Shown: in pieces, positions 9,046 through 17,432 of the stretch | Layout: each line of letters starts with the position of its first letter | How positions within the stretch are numbered: position 1 is the stretch's first letter | Source of the DNA: Streptomyces echinoruber | GTDB taxonomy: Bacteria; Actinomycetota; Actinomycetes; Streptomycetales; Streptomycetaceae | Direction: 5' to 3' | Assembly: GCF_014651135.1 (NCBI RefSeq) | Contig: NZ_BMWH01000020.1 | Coordinates: 1-64,000, forward strand | Length of the DNA stretch: 64,000 bases | The notes under the pieces: generated by a model | Database searches by the model: none | The model's input: only the letters and a program-made list of their open reading frames with translations | What the model was told of the DNA's origin: nothing | Position numbers and translations under genes: made by a program

Positions 9046-10710
9046 TCAGTCCTCGCCCGGCAGCGCCCGCTCGAGGATCGCGTCCACGTCGGCCGCGTCC
9101 GGCAGGGTCCCGAACGCGTACCCCCAGTCGCCGCCGAGCCGCGTGGCGCAGAAGGCGTCGGCGACCGCCGGCGGGGCGTGCCGGACGAGGAGGGACGCCT
9201 GGAGGGTGAGGGCCATCAGCTCGACCAGGCGGCGGGCGAGCGCCGGGGAGGCCGTGGTCAGCCGCTCTTTCAGGCGGGTCACGGCCGCGTCGAGGCGGGC
9301 GTCGGCGCCCTCGGCGAGGGCGAGCTCGGCGAACAGGGCGTCCGCGGTGGCGGGCTCGCGGCTCAGGGCGCGCAGTACGTCGAGGGCGTTGACGTTGCCG
9401 GAGCCCTCCCAGAGGGACAGCAGCGGTGCCTCACGGTAGTGGCGGGGCATGCCCGACTCCTCGACGTAGCCGTTGCCGCCCAGGCACTCCAGGGCCTCCG
9501 CGGTGAAGGCGGGGCCCCGCTTGGTGACCCAGTACTTGCCGACCGCGGTGGCGATCCGCCGGAACGCCGCCTCACCCGCGTCCCCGCGCCCGGCCCGGTC
9601 GGCGGCCCCGGCCAGCCGCAGGGTGAGCGTCGTGGCGGCCTCCGACTCCAGCGCCAGGTCGGCCAGGACGTTGCGCATCAGCGGCTGGTCGGCGAGCGGG
9701 GCGCCGAAGGCGCGGCGGTGCCGTGCGTGGTGCCCGGCCTCGACCAGGGTCTTGCGTATGAGCGCCGCGGAGGCCATCACGCAGTCCAGGCGCGTGCAGT
9801 TGACCATCTCGATGATCGTCTTGACGCCCTGTCCCTCCGGGCCCACCAGCCAGGCCACGGTGCCGTCGAACTCGGGCTCGCAGGAGGCGTTGGAGCGGTT
9901 GCCCAGTTTGTCCTTCAGTCGCTGGATGCGGAAGGGGTTGCGGCTGCCGTCGGGCAGGACGCGGGGCACCAGGAAGCACGACAGCCCGCCGGGCGCCTGC
10001 GCCAGCACCAGGAACACGTCGCACATCGGCGCCGACGTGAACCACTTGTGCCCGCGCAGGGTGTACAGGCCGGCCTCGGCGGTGGGCGTCGCGGCCGTCG
10101 TGTTGGTGCGCACGTCCGAGCCGCCCTGCTTCTCGGTCATGCCCATGCCTGCCAGCAGGCCCCGCTTCTCCGTCGGGACGCGCAGCCCGGGTTCGTAGAC
10201 CCGGCTGGTCAGCAGCGGCTCGTAGACGGCGGCCAGCTCCGGCCGGCGGCGCAGCACGGGGACGGCGGCGTACGTCATCGAGACGGGGCAGCCGTGCCCG
10301 GCCTCGGTGTGGTTCCACACCAGCCCTCCCGCGGTGCGCGCCACGTGGGCGCCGGGCCGGTCCTCCGCCCAGGGCGCCCCGGCCAGGCCCTCGGCGACCG
10401 CGACCCGCATCAGGTGGTGCCAGCTCGGGTGGAACTCGACCTCGTCGATCCGGTGGCCGTACCGGTCGTGCGTGCGCAGCTCGGGCGGGTACCGGTTGGC
10501 CAGCTCGCCCCACTCCTGCGCCTCCGCGCTGCCGGCCCGCCTGCCGAGCCGCCGGATGTCCTCCTCGGCCCACCCGGCGCCCTCCCGGCGCAGCCCCTCC
10601 AGCAGGGCCGCGTCGGCGGAGGCGTCGTACGGCGCGAGCGGCGGCGGCTGATTGGTGACGTCGTGCGTGGCGTACGGCTGCGGCTGCGCGGGCGCGAGGA
10701 TCGAGGTCAT
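9046..10710 (-). CDS. AidB-like acyl-CoA dehydrogenase family flavoprotein
   Basis: About 554 residues, longer than ordinary acyl-CoA dehydrogenases and matching the AidB/isovaleryl-like subgroup. Landmarks include GHGCPVSMTYA, GMGMTEKQGGSDVRTNTT (FAD/acyl binding), HKWFTSAPMCDVFLV, the RLKDKLGNRSNASCE segment typical of AidB, and ECLGGNGYVEESGMPRHYREA near the active site. E. coli AidB binds DNA and is part of the alkylation response; natural substrates are uncertain. Start taken at ATG 10710, with ATG 10719 in frame just upstream. Divergent from a PaaX-type gene across a palindrome-rich 73-bp region, which suggests control by that regulator. Confidence 0.88.
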   Translation of the reverse strand: MTSILAPAQPQPYATHDVTNQPPPLAPYDASADAALLEGLRREGAGWAEEDIRRLGRRAGSAEAQEWGELANRYPPELRTHDRYGHRIDEVEFHPSWHHLMRVAVAEGLAGAPWAEDRPGAHVARTAGGLVWNHTEAGHGCPVSMTYAAVPVLRRRPELAAVYEPLLTSRVYEPGLRVPTEKRGLLAGMGMTEKQGGSDVRTNTTAATPTAEAGLYTLRGHKWFTSAPMCDVFLVLAQAPGGLSCFLVPRVLPDGSRNPFRIQRLKDKLGNRSNASCEPEFDGTVAWLVGPEGQGVKTIIEMVNCTRLDCVMASAALIRKTLVEAGHHARHRRAFGAPLADQPLMRNVLADLALESEAATTLTLRLAGAADRAGRGDAGEAAFRRIATAVGKYWVTKRGPAFTAEALECLGGNGYVEESGMPRHYREAPLLSLWEGSGNVNALDVLRALSREPATADALFAELALAEGADARLDAAVTRLKERLTTASPALARRLVELMALTLQASLLVRHAPPAVADAFCATRLGGDWGYAFGTLPDAADVDAILERALPGED

Positions 10711-10728
10711 GCCGACCATGTTGCACTC

Positions 10729-10780
10729 GTGCTGCGGTCGCAGCAATAGTGCAGCACCGTGGGTGCACGTACAGTACGTG
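10729..10780. promoter_or_regulatory. Divergent promoter with two palindromes (AidB-like / PaaX)
   Basis: An inverted repeat GTGCTGC (10729-10735) / GCAGCAC (10751-10757) is followed by a perfect 15-bp palindrome CACGTACAGTACGTG (10766-10780) ending 3 bp before the PaaX start codon. The latter overlaps TACAGT (10770-10775), a good -10 box whose start point would fall at about the ATG, so the regulator is probably leaderless and autoregulated. Assignment of sites to PaaX is inference. Confidence 0.6.
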
Positions 10781-10783
10781 GCC

Positions 10784-11548
10784 ATGCGCAGGAACGTGTC
10801 ACCGCCGCGGCCCGACGAAACGGGCCTGCGGCCGCTGTCGGCCCGCTCGGTCGTGCTGAGCCTGCTGCTCGGCGCGGATCCGCCCGAGCTGCCGGCGCGC
10901 GACCTCGCGCGCGTGGTGGAGCCGTTCGGCGTCGGCGGCTCCACGCTGCGGGCCGCGCTCAGCCGGATGACGGCCGCCGGCGATCTGCGCCGCACGGACA
11001 CCGGCTACCGCATCGGCGACCGCCTGCTGGAGCGCCGACGCCGCCAGGACGACGCCGTACGACCCCGCACGCGCGCCTGGCACGGCGACTGGGAGCTGGT
11101 GGTGATCACGGCGACGGGCCGCGGCCCGGCCGAACGCGCCGAGCTGCGCGCCCGGTTGGCGGGCCTGCGCCTGGCCGAGTTGCGCGAGGGTGTCTGGCTG
11201 CGGCCGGCCAACCTCGTCCGGCCCCTGCCCAAGGAGCTGCGGGCGGTCGCCCAGACCGGCACCGCCCGCCTCGACCGCTCGGACGGCGAACTGGCCGGGC
11301 TGCTGTGGCCGTTGGACGCCTGGTCGGCCACCGCACGCGCCCTGCTCGCCCAGGTCGCGGCCGCGCGGGACCCGGCCGGCCGCCTCGCCGCCTACGCCGC
11401 GATCGTCCGCCACCTGCTCGCCGACCCGGTCCTGCCCCCCGAACTCCTGCCCGCCGACTGGCCGGGCGCCGCCCTGCGGACCGCGTACGCCGAGTACCGG
11501 GCCGAACTGACGCGCGCGGTACGGCGGCGGCCGTGCGAGGAGGCGTGA
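10784..11548 (+). CDS. PaaX family transcriptional regulator
   Basis: 254 residues. The N-terminal winged helix (residues 10-70: SARSVVLSLLLGADPPELPAR then GVGGSTLRAALSRMTAAGDLRR) precedes the PaaX central domain (RTRAWHGDWELVVI, residues 85-98) and a helical C-terminal domain (about 170-250, AAYAAIVRHLLADPVLPPELLP). E. coli PaaX represses phenylacetate catabolism in response to phenylacetyl-CoA; here the divergent acyl-CoA dehydrogenase is the natural target candidate and an acyl-CoA the likely effector. ATG 10784 begins right after the palindrome and has no ribosome site, fitting a leaderless message. Confidence 0.88.
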   Translation: MRRNVSPPRPDETGLRPLSARSVVLSLLLGADPPELPARDLARVVEPFGVGGSTLRAALSRMTAAGDLRRTDTGYRIGDRLLERRRRQDDAVRPRTRAWHGDWELVVITATGRGPAERAELRARLAGLRLAELREGVWLRPANLVRPLPKELRAVAQTGTARLDRSDGELAGLLWPLDAWSATARALLAQVAAARDPAGRLAAYAAIVRHLLADPVLPPELLPADWPGAALRTAYAEYRAELTRAVRRRPCEEA

Positions 11549-11628
11549 AGTCCCCTTCGTGCGGCCGCCGTTCACCCGACCGCCGTTCACCGCGTCCGGA
11601 TCACCCGGCCGCCCGCAGGATCACTCGG

Positions 11629-12107
11629 TCACCTGTGGGTGATGCCGGACGACGAGTACGTGCAGTGGGTGCCGTCCGGGCCGCTGCCGTACGTGGTCGG
11701 CTCCGCGCCCGTGTTGTTCCCGATGTACTTCTGGCACGGGACGATCTTCTTGCCGGTGTCTCCGACGCTCGTGATCGCCTTCAGGGTCGCGCTGTCGCCG
11801 TAGATTGGTGTTGATGCCGACGAGCCGGCTGCCCTTGTAGGTCGCCTCCACGGTGTTGAGGTTGATGGTCCGCTTGTCCTGCGTCTTGCAGTTGCCGCAG
11901 GAGCGGACGAAGGTGCCGAAGTTCCGCACCGCGAAGTCGGAGACGTTCAGCGTGTCCGCGCCGTTGACCTGGAAGACCTTGTCGCCGGCCTCCTTCGCGC
12001 CGCCGCCGGTGACCGTGCAGACGTGGGGCGACGAGGAGCCCAGGAAGCTCGCCGCGTCCTCGCCGACGTCCTCCCACCACACGTTCCGCAGCGTGCAACT
12101 GTCCAGG
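11629..12107 (-). pseudogene. Pectate lyase (PL3-like) remnant: N-terminus lost, one frameshift
   Basis: The minus strand from about 12107 reads SCTLRNVWWEDVGEDAA, VCTVTGGGAKEAGDKVFQ, NVSDFAVRNFGTF and VRSCGNCKTQ, the conserved core of secreted family-3 pectate lyases. Only about 155 codons remain and homology stops abruptly near 12107; no signal peptide or start is found upstream. An extra base near 11804 shifts the frame; in the other frame the protein continues YGDSATLKAITSVGDTGKK, IVPCQKYIGNNTGAEPTT and ends GITHR at TGA 11631-11629. It is therefore a doubly damaged gene. The 12108-12431 stretch beyond it holds no gene, only a CGAACCCCCGTC duplication near 12228-12255. Confidence 0.85.
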
Positions 12108-12431
12108 GGGCCCCGGCGGCCGGTACGCACCTCGTGGGGTTCCGGTGACCGCTGTGACGGACGGGCCGGGAGGCGGCGCGGTCGGTCGGTCGGGCGGAGC
12201 GGCATCGTCGCGCGCCGCCGGCCGTCCCGAACCCCCGTCCGAACCCCCGTCCGAGGCCCCGGCGACCCGCGGCCCGGCCGGCTTGCGGCGCCCGGCCCGG
12301 CACCTCGCGCTCCCGGGCCGGCGAAGCGCGGCGCGACCTACCTGAACGCGTGCGAAAACGTCGGGATGACCTGCGCGGACACGGGAACCCGGAGATGCCC
12401 GTGAAGTGAGGTCACCAACGCGAGGTGTGTC

Positions 12432-12920
12432 ATGGCTGAGCAGAAGTCGTCGACGGCCCGGCCGCAGGAACCGAGGAGCGTGCCGCAGCCGTTGCGCGGC
12501 ACGGCCTCGGTGTTGCGGCGGGTGCCGGGCGCGGGCCTGGTGGGCAGGGCCGCCGAGGGAACCCTGGACAAGGTCGGCGCGGTGTCGCCGCGGGGACGCC
12601 GGATCGCCGTGTACGCCGGCGCCGGGCTGCTCGGCGCGGCGGGCGTGGTCGAGTGGCCGGTCGCACTGACCGGCGCGGCCGTCGCGTGGCTGACGCAGCC
12701 GCGGCCGGCCAAGGAGGGCGCGGAGGCCGCGGGGAAGGCGCCGGAGGAAGCCCCGGCGGCCCCGGCGGCGGGCGCCCTGGGTGACGGCGGGGCCGCACCG
12801 GGCGCCGATGAGACCTCGCGGAACGAGAACGAGCCGTCCGGAGAGGCATCCGAGGGCGGCGCGGGATCCTCCGCGAAGGCATCGAAGTCGTCGAAGGCGA
12901 CAAAGGCGACAAAGGGCTGA
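12432..12920 (+). CDS. Small hypothetical protein with basic repeat tail, upstream of P-type ATPase
   Basis: 162 residues, no family recognised. The middle (residues 55-87, RRIAVYAGAGLLGAAGVVEW then PVALTGAAVAWL) is hydrophobic enough for one or two membrane helices; the rest is Ala/Glu/Pro-rich and ends in a Lys/Ser/Ala/Thr tail (AKASKSSKATKATKG) encoded by a 9-bp repeat. It ends 10 bp before the CtpI-like ATPase gene, whose ribosome site lies in the gap, so the two are probably co-transcribed and the protein may work with the ATPase at the membrane. Confidence 0.7.
   Translation: MAEQKSSTARPQEPRSVPQPLRGTASVLRRVPGAGLVGRAAEGTLDKVGAVSPRGRRIAVYAGAGLLGAAGVVEWPVALTGAAVAWLTQPRPAKEGAEAAGKAPEEAPAAPAAGALGDGGAAPGADETSRNENEPSGEASEGGAGSSAKASKSSKATKATKG
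12873..12917. repeat. 9-bp tandem repeat, 5 copies, at gene 3' end
   Basis: Units GCGAAGGCA, TCGAAGTCG, TCGAAGGCG, ACAAAGGCG and ACAAAGGGC fill 12873-12917 and run to the stop codon, encoding alternating Lys with Ala, Ser or Thr. Confidence 0.8.
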
Positions 12921-12930
12921 GGGCAGGAGC

Positions 12931-15900
12931 ATGCTGCTTGAGTTGCTGACGAGTCCCACGGCCACCGCGGGCCGGCTGCTGGAGCGGGCGGCCCCGGTCG
13001 CCGTGGGAGCGGCCGCCGGAGCGGTGGCCGGCACGGTGCGGGCCGGGGTGCGCGGCGCGGACGGCGCGGTGCGCGCGGCCCGCGTCGCCCGGCACGCCCT
13101 GCCCGGCCCGTCGCGGCCCTGGCGTTCCGGGCCGCGTGCCCACCTCGCCCTGCGGCCCGCGTCGCCCGAGGCCGCCACGAAGACGAACCTCGCCCAGCGG
13201 GCGCGCAAGGTGGCCGCCGCGCTCGCCGAGCACCCCGACGTCGCGCTGGCCTACTGGGACGGCGGCCTGGCCCGTCTGGTGGTGACGGCGACGGAAGAGA
13301 CCGCCACCGACCGGGTGATCGAGCACGCCACCGGCCTCGCCGAACGGCACGGCCTGGTCAGGGCCGACGACCTGCCCGAGGAGTTCCCGCACCCCGGTGA
13401 CCCGGCCGGCGTGCGGGCCGCCGCCGCGGTCGTCGCGGCCGACGCCCTCGGCACCGCCGCCGCGCTCACCGCCTCCGCGCTGCGCCTGCCGCCCAGCCCC
13501 CGCCTGGTGACCGCGGTGGTGACGCTGCTGCGCGAGAACCCGCGGTTCCGCGCCTGGCTGAGCGCCCGTATCGGCCCCTCCCGCATGGACCTCGCCCTGG
13601 CCTGCGCCAACGCGGCCGCGCACGGCGTCGGCCAGACCTACACCGCACTCGTCCTCGACGGGACGCTGCGCACCTTCCAGCTCGCCGAGACCGTCGCCCG
13701 GGCCGCCGCCTTCGACGCCGTGCACGACCAGGTGTGCGCCCCCGACCGGATCAGCGTGCCCGCGGGCGGTGCCGAACGGCCCCCGCTGCGCACCTCCCCG
13801 GCCCAGGAGTACGCCACCCACGCCTCCGCCGGCAGCCTGCTGGGCGCGGCGGTGACCCTGCTGGTCAAGCGGAACGGCGCCGAGGCCGCGGAGGCGGTGC
13901 TCGCGGGCTCGCCCAAGGCCGCGCGCTACGGCCCCGCCGCCTTCCACGCCGTGCTGAGCGGCGCCCTGTCCCGCAAGGGCGTGCTGGTGCGCGACCCGGA
14001 GCGGCTGCGCCAGCTGGAGACGGCCGGCACGGTCGTCCTGCACCCGAGCGCCCTGTGCACCGAGGACGGGGAGGCCGATCCGTGGGTCGAGTCCGTCCTC
14101 GACGCGGCGCGCCGGGCCGGGCTGCGCGTGGTCGTCGTCGACGATCCCGCCCTGCAGGACTTCACCGGCCTCGCGGACCAGGTCGTCGATGCCCGGCGTC
14201 CCCTGGACGACGTGGTGTACGGGCTGCGCGACGACTCCGGCGGCGTCCTCACGGTCGCCCGGCCGCGCTCGGCCGACGACCACGCCGTGCTGGACGGCCT
14301 GCTCGCCGGCGACGTCGCCGTCGCGCTGGCCGACCGGGGCGGCGCGGTCGTGTGGGGGGCCGACGTGGTGGCCCTGCACGGCCTGCCCGACGTGTGGCGG
14401 CTGCTGACCGCCGTGCCCGCGGCCCGCGCCGTCGGCCGCAGGTCGCTGACCCTGGCCCGCTCGGGTGCCGCCCTGTCCGGACTGCTGGTGGCCATCGGCG
14501 AGTCCGGCCGCGGACGGCGCAGCGTCCTGCCCGGGCTGCGGCACATCCCCGTCGACATCGGCGCGGCCACCGCCCTGCTGTCCGGGGCCCGCACGGCCCT
14601 GGGCGTCGCCGCCGCCCGCGCCCCGCACCCGCGGGCCCGCGTGCCCTGGCACGAGCTGGCCCCCGAGGAGGCCAAGGAGCGCCTGGAGCACGAACCGGCC
14701 GAGCAGCAGGGCCCGGTCGAGCAGGCCACGGCCCGGATGCGCAAGGCGGTGCGGAAGGCCGGCCAACACCCCGCGGCGGCGCCGGTGCGCTGGACCTACC
14801 AGCTCGCCCGCGCCGTACGCGGCGAGCTCGACGACCCCCTCACCCCGGTGCTCGCCGTCGGCTCCACCGCGGAGGCGATCCTCGGCTCGGTCATGGACGC
14901 CCTGCTCGTCGTCGGCGCGCTCGACCTGAACGCGCTGGTCGGCGGCGTCCAGCGGCTGCGGGCCGAACGCGCGCTGTCCGGGCTGCTCGCCGAGCACAAG
15001 CAGAAGGCGCGCCTCGCACCCGGCGACGTCGGCCCGGTGGGCGAGACCCGCACCGTGGACGCCTCCCGGCTGCGGCCCGGCGACGTGATCGAGCTCAAGG
15101 GGGACGACGTCGTACCCGCCGACGCGCGCCTGCTGTGGCAGGAGGGCCTGGAGGTCGACGAGTCCGCGCTCACCGGCGAGTCCCTGCCGGTGGAGAAGCA
15201 GACCGACCCGACGCCGGGCGTCCCGGTCCCCGACCGCAGCTGCATGGTGTTCGAGGGCACCACCGTGGTCGCCGGCCACGCCCGCGCCGTCGTGGTGGAC
15301 ACCGGCGAGAGCACCGAGGCCGCCCGCGCGGTCGCGCTCGCCGCCCGCACCCCGCCCTCCGCCGGCGTGCAGGCCCGCCTGCAGGAGCTCACCCGCAAGG
15401 CACTGCCGCTCACCCTGGCGGGCGGCGCCGCGGTCACCGGCCTGGCGCTGCTGCGCGGCGCGCCCATCCGCGAGGCGGTCAGCGGCGGTGTCGCCGTCGC
15501 CGTGGCCGCCGTGCCCGAGGGGCTGCCGCTGGTCGCCACGGTCGCGCAGCTCGCGGCCGCCCGGCGGCTGAGCCGCCGCGGTGTCCTGGTACGCACCCCG
15601 CGCACCCTGGAGGCCCTGGGGCGCATGGACACCGTGTGCTTCGACAAGACCGGCACGCTCACCGAGAACCGGCTGCGCCTGGTGCGGGTGGCCGACGCCG
15701 ACGGCACCCTCCACGGCGCTGGCGAGGCGGGCGCCGCCGCCGTCGTGCGGGACGCCGCGCGCGCCTGTCCGCGGCTCAACGGCGGCGGCCCGGACAAGCC
15801 GCGGCACGCCACCGACGCGGCCGTGCTGGACGCCGCGGGGGAGGACCCGGAGTGGCGGCAGACCGAGGGCCGGCCGTTCGAGGCGGCCCGCGGCTACGCC

Positions 15901-17241
15901 GCCGCCACCGGCCGGGCCGGCGACGGCCCGCACGTGCTGGTCCTCAAGGGCGCCCCCGAGACGGTCCTGCCCGCGTGCACCGGGCTGCCGGAGCACGTCG
16001 TCGAGACGGCCCACGCGCTCGCCAACGACGGCCTGCGCGTCCTGGCGGTGGCCCGGCGCGTGCTGGACGACGCCGACCAGGACGCCGACGTCCTGGACGA
16101 CCCGCTGCGCGAGCTGGAGTTCGTGGGCCTGCTGGCGCTGGCGGACGTCGCGCGCGAGACGTCCACGGCCCTGGTGGCCGGACTGCAGGAGGCCGGCGTA
16201 CGGCCGGTGATGCTGACCGGCGACCACCCGCACACCGCGCGGGCGATCGCCACCGACCTGGGCTGGCCGCAGGACACCGTCGTGGTCACCGGCGACGAAC
16301 TGGCCGCCGCCGACCGCTCGGTGCGCGCCCGCATGCTGGCCGGCGCCGGCGTCGTGGCGCGGGTCGCGCCGGAGCAGAAGCTGCAGGTCGTCGAGGCCCT
16401 GCGGGACGCCGGCCGGGTCGTCGGCATGGTCGGCGACGGCGCCAACGACGCCGCCGCGATCCGCGCCGCCGACGTCGGCGTCGGCATCAACGCCCGCGGC
16501 TCCGCGGCCGCGCGCAACGCCGCCGACCTGGTCCTCACCCGCGACGACCTCACCGTCCTGGTGGAGGCGGTGCACGAGGGCCGCTCCCTGTGGAGCAGCG
16601 TCGCCGACGCCGTGTCCATCCTGATCGGCGGCAACGCGGGCGAGATCGGCTTCGGCGTCCTGGGCACCCTGCTCTCCGGGCGGGCGCCGCTGACGACCCG
16701 TCAGATGCTGCTGGTGAACCTGTTCACCGACCTGTTCCCGGCGATGGCGGTGGCGGTGACGCCGAAGCAGGGCGGCGAGACGGAGGAGCAGGAGGGGGTG
16801 CCCGGGACGACGGCTCGGCGGGCGGTGCCCAGCGTGCTCGGCGAGCCGCTGATCCGGCAGATCCGGCACCGCGCCCTGACCACCTGCCTGGGCGCGGTCG
16901 TCGCCTGGCTGATCGGCCGCTTCACGCCGGGCACGGCCCGCCGCTCCGGCACCATGGCGCTGTGCGGCGTGGTCGGCACCCAGCTCGCCCAGACCCTGCT
17001 GGACCGCCGCGACAGCCCGCTGGTCCAGGTCACGGCCCTCGGTTCGGCCGCCGCCCTCGTCGCCCTGATCCAGACCCCGGGCGCCAGCCACCTCTTCGGC
17101 TGCACCCCGCTGGGCCCGGGCGGCTGGCTCGGCGTCGTCGCGGCCATCGCCCTGGCCGTCGCGGGCCAGCGCGCCCTGCCCCGACTGGAGCGGACGGTGA
17201 TCCGGCTGCTGCCGAAGACGGAGCAGCCGGCGGCGGCCTGA
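12931..17241 (+). CDS. CtpI-like large cation-transporting P-type ATPase
   Basis: 1436 residues, far longer than common P-type ATPases and like mycobacterial CtpI. About 600 N-terminal residues include hydrophobic and degenerate domains before the catalytic core. The core shows TGES at residue 748, the M4 motif AVPEGLPLVATVAQL (Pro862), the phosphorylation motif CFDKTGTLTENR (Asp905), VLKGAPE, and the hinge MVGDGANDAAAIRAADVGVG (from about 1166), then C-terminal membrane helices. PEGL in M4 is typical of P2 pumps such as Ca2+ ATPases, but the ion is not established for CtpI-type proteins. The start at 12931 has GGCAGGAGC upstream. It forms an operon with the preceding small gene and ends at a strong hairpin. 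Confidence 0.9.
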   Translation: MLLELLTSPTATAGRLLERAAPVAVGAAAGAVAGTVRAGVRGADGAVRAARVARHALPGPSRPWRSGPRAHLALRPASPEAATKTNLAQRARKVAAALAEHPDVALAYWDGGLARLVVTATEETATDRVIEHATGLAERHGLVRADDLPEEFPHPGDPAGVRAAAAVVAADALGTAAALTASALRLPPSPRLVTAVVTLLRENPRFRAWLSARIGPSRMDLALACANAAAHGVGQTYTALVLDGTLRTFQLAETVARAAAFDAVHDQVCAPDRISVPAGGAERPPLRTSPAQEYATHASAGSLLGAAVTLLVKRNGAEAAEAVLAGSPKAARYGPAAFHAVLSGALSRKGVLVRDPERLRQLETAGTVVLHPSALCTEDGEADPWVESVLDAARRAGLRVVVVDDPALQDFTGLADQVVDARRPLDDVVYGLRDDSGGVLTVARPRSADDHAVLDGLLAGDVAVALADRGGAVVWGADVVALHGLPDVWRLLTAVPAARAVGRRSLTLARSGAALSGLLVAIGESGRGRRSVLPGLRHIPVDIGAATALLSGARTALGVAAARAPHPRARVPWHELAPEEAKERLEHEPAEQQGPVEQATARMRKAVRKAGQHPAAAPVRWTYQLARAVRGELDDPLTPVLAVGSTAEAILGSVMDALLVVGALDLNALVGGVQRLRAERALSGLLAEHKQKARLAPGDVGPVGETRTVDASRLRPGDVIELKGDDVVPADARLLWQEGLEVDESALTGESLPVEKQTDPTPGVPVPDRSCMVFEGTTVVAGHARAVVVDTGESTEAARAVALAARTPPSAGVQARLQELTRKALPLTLAGGAAVTGLALLRGAPIREAVSGGVAVAVAAVPEGLPLVATVAQLAAARRLSRRGVLVRTPRTLEALGRMDTVCFDKTGTLTENRLRLVRVADADGTLHGAGEAGAAAVVRDAARACPRLNGGGPDKPRHATDAAVLDAAGEDPEWRQTEGRPFEAARGYAAATGRAGDGPHVLVLKGAPETVLPACTGLPEHVVETAHALANDGLRVLAVARRVLDDADQDADVLDDPLRELEFVGLLALADVARETSTALVAGLQEAGVRPVMLTGDHPHTARAIATDLGWPQDTVVVTGDELAAADRSVRARMLAGAGVVARVAPEQKLQVVEALRDAGRVVGMVGDGANDAAAIRAADVGVGINARGSAAARNAADLVLTRDDLTVLVEAVHEGRSLWSSVADAVSILIGGNAGEIGFGVLGTLLSGRAPLTTRQMLLVNLFTDLFPAMAVAVTPKQGGETEEQEGVPGTTARRAVPSVLGEPLIRQIRHRALTTCLGAVVAWLIGRFTPGTARRSGTMALCGVVGTQLAQTLLDRRDSPLVQVTALGSAAALVALIQTPGASHLFGCTPLGPGGWLGVVAAIALAVAGQRALPRLERTVIRLLPKTEQPAAA

Positions 17242-17330
17242 CACCCGTAACCGGTCCCCGGCGGCCACCGCGGCCCGCCGGGGGCCGGGACCGAGGGCGC
17301 GCCCCGGGCCCGTCCGGGAGCCGCCCGGAG

Positions 17331-17375
17331 GCTCCAGGAGAACCAGGAGGTCCAGGAAAGCCAGGAGAACCAAGA
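17331..17375. repeat. 9-bp tandem repeat, 5 copies, upstream of the terminator
   Basis: Units GCTCCAGGA, GAACCAGGA, GGTCCAGGA, AAGCCAGGA and GAACCAAGA occupy 17331-17375. In one plus-strand frame they would read Pro-Gly-Glu/Gly/Lys, collagen-like, but no gene uses that frame. Confidence 0.75.
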
Positions 17376-17376
17376 G

Positions 17377-17421
17377 AAGGGGCCCTCCCCGTCGGCCGTT
17401 CCGGCCGTGGGAGGGCCCTTT
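17377..17421. terminator. Bidirectional hairpin terminator
   Basis: A 13-bp outer stem (17377-17389 with 17409-17421, including GGCCCTCCC/GGGAGGGCC and A-T closing pairs) and a 6-bp inner stem CGGCCG/CGGCCG around TTC, separated by a small internal loop. Lies between the ATPase gene and the convergent oxidoreductase gene. Confidence 0.78.
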
Positions 17422-17432
17422 CGGCCGTGCCC

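Noticed and set aside
12108-12431. Remaining N-terminal part of the pectate lyase or another small gene
   Set aside because: No frame shows lyase motifs or a signal peptide; the stretch is repeats and GC-rich filler.
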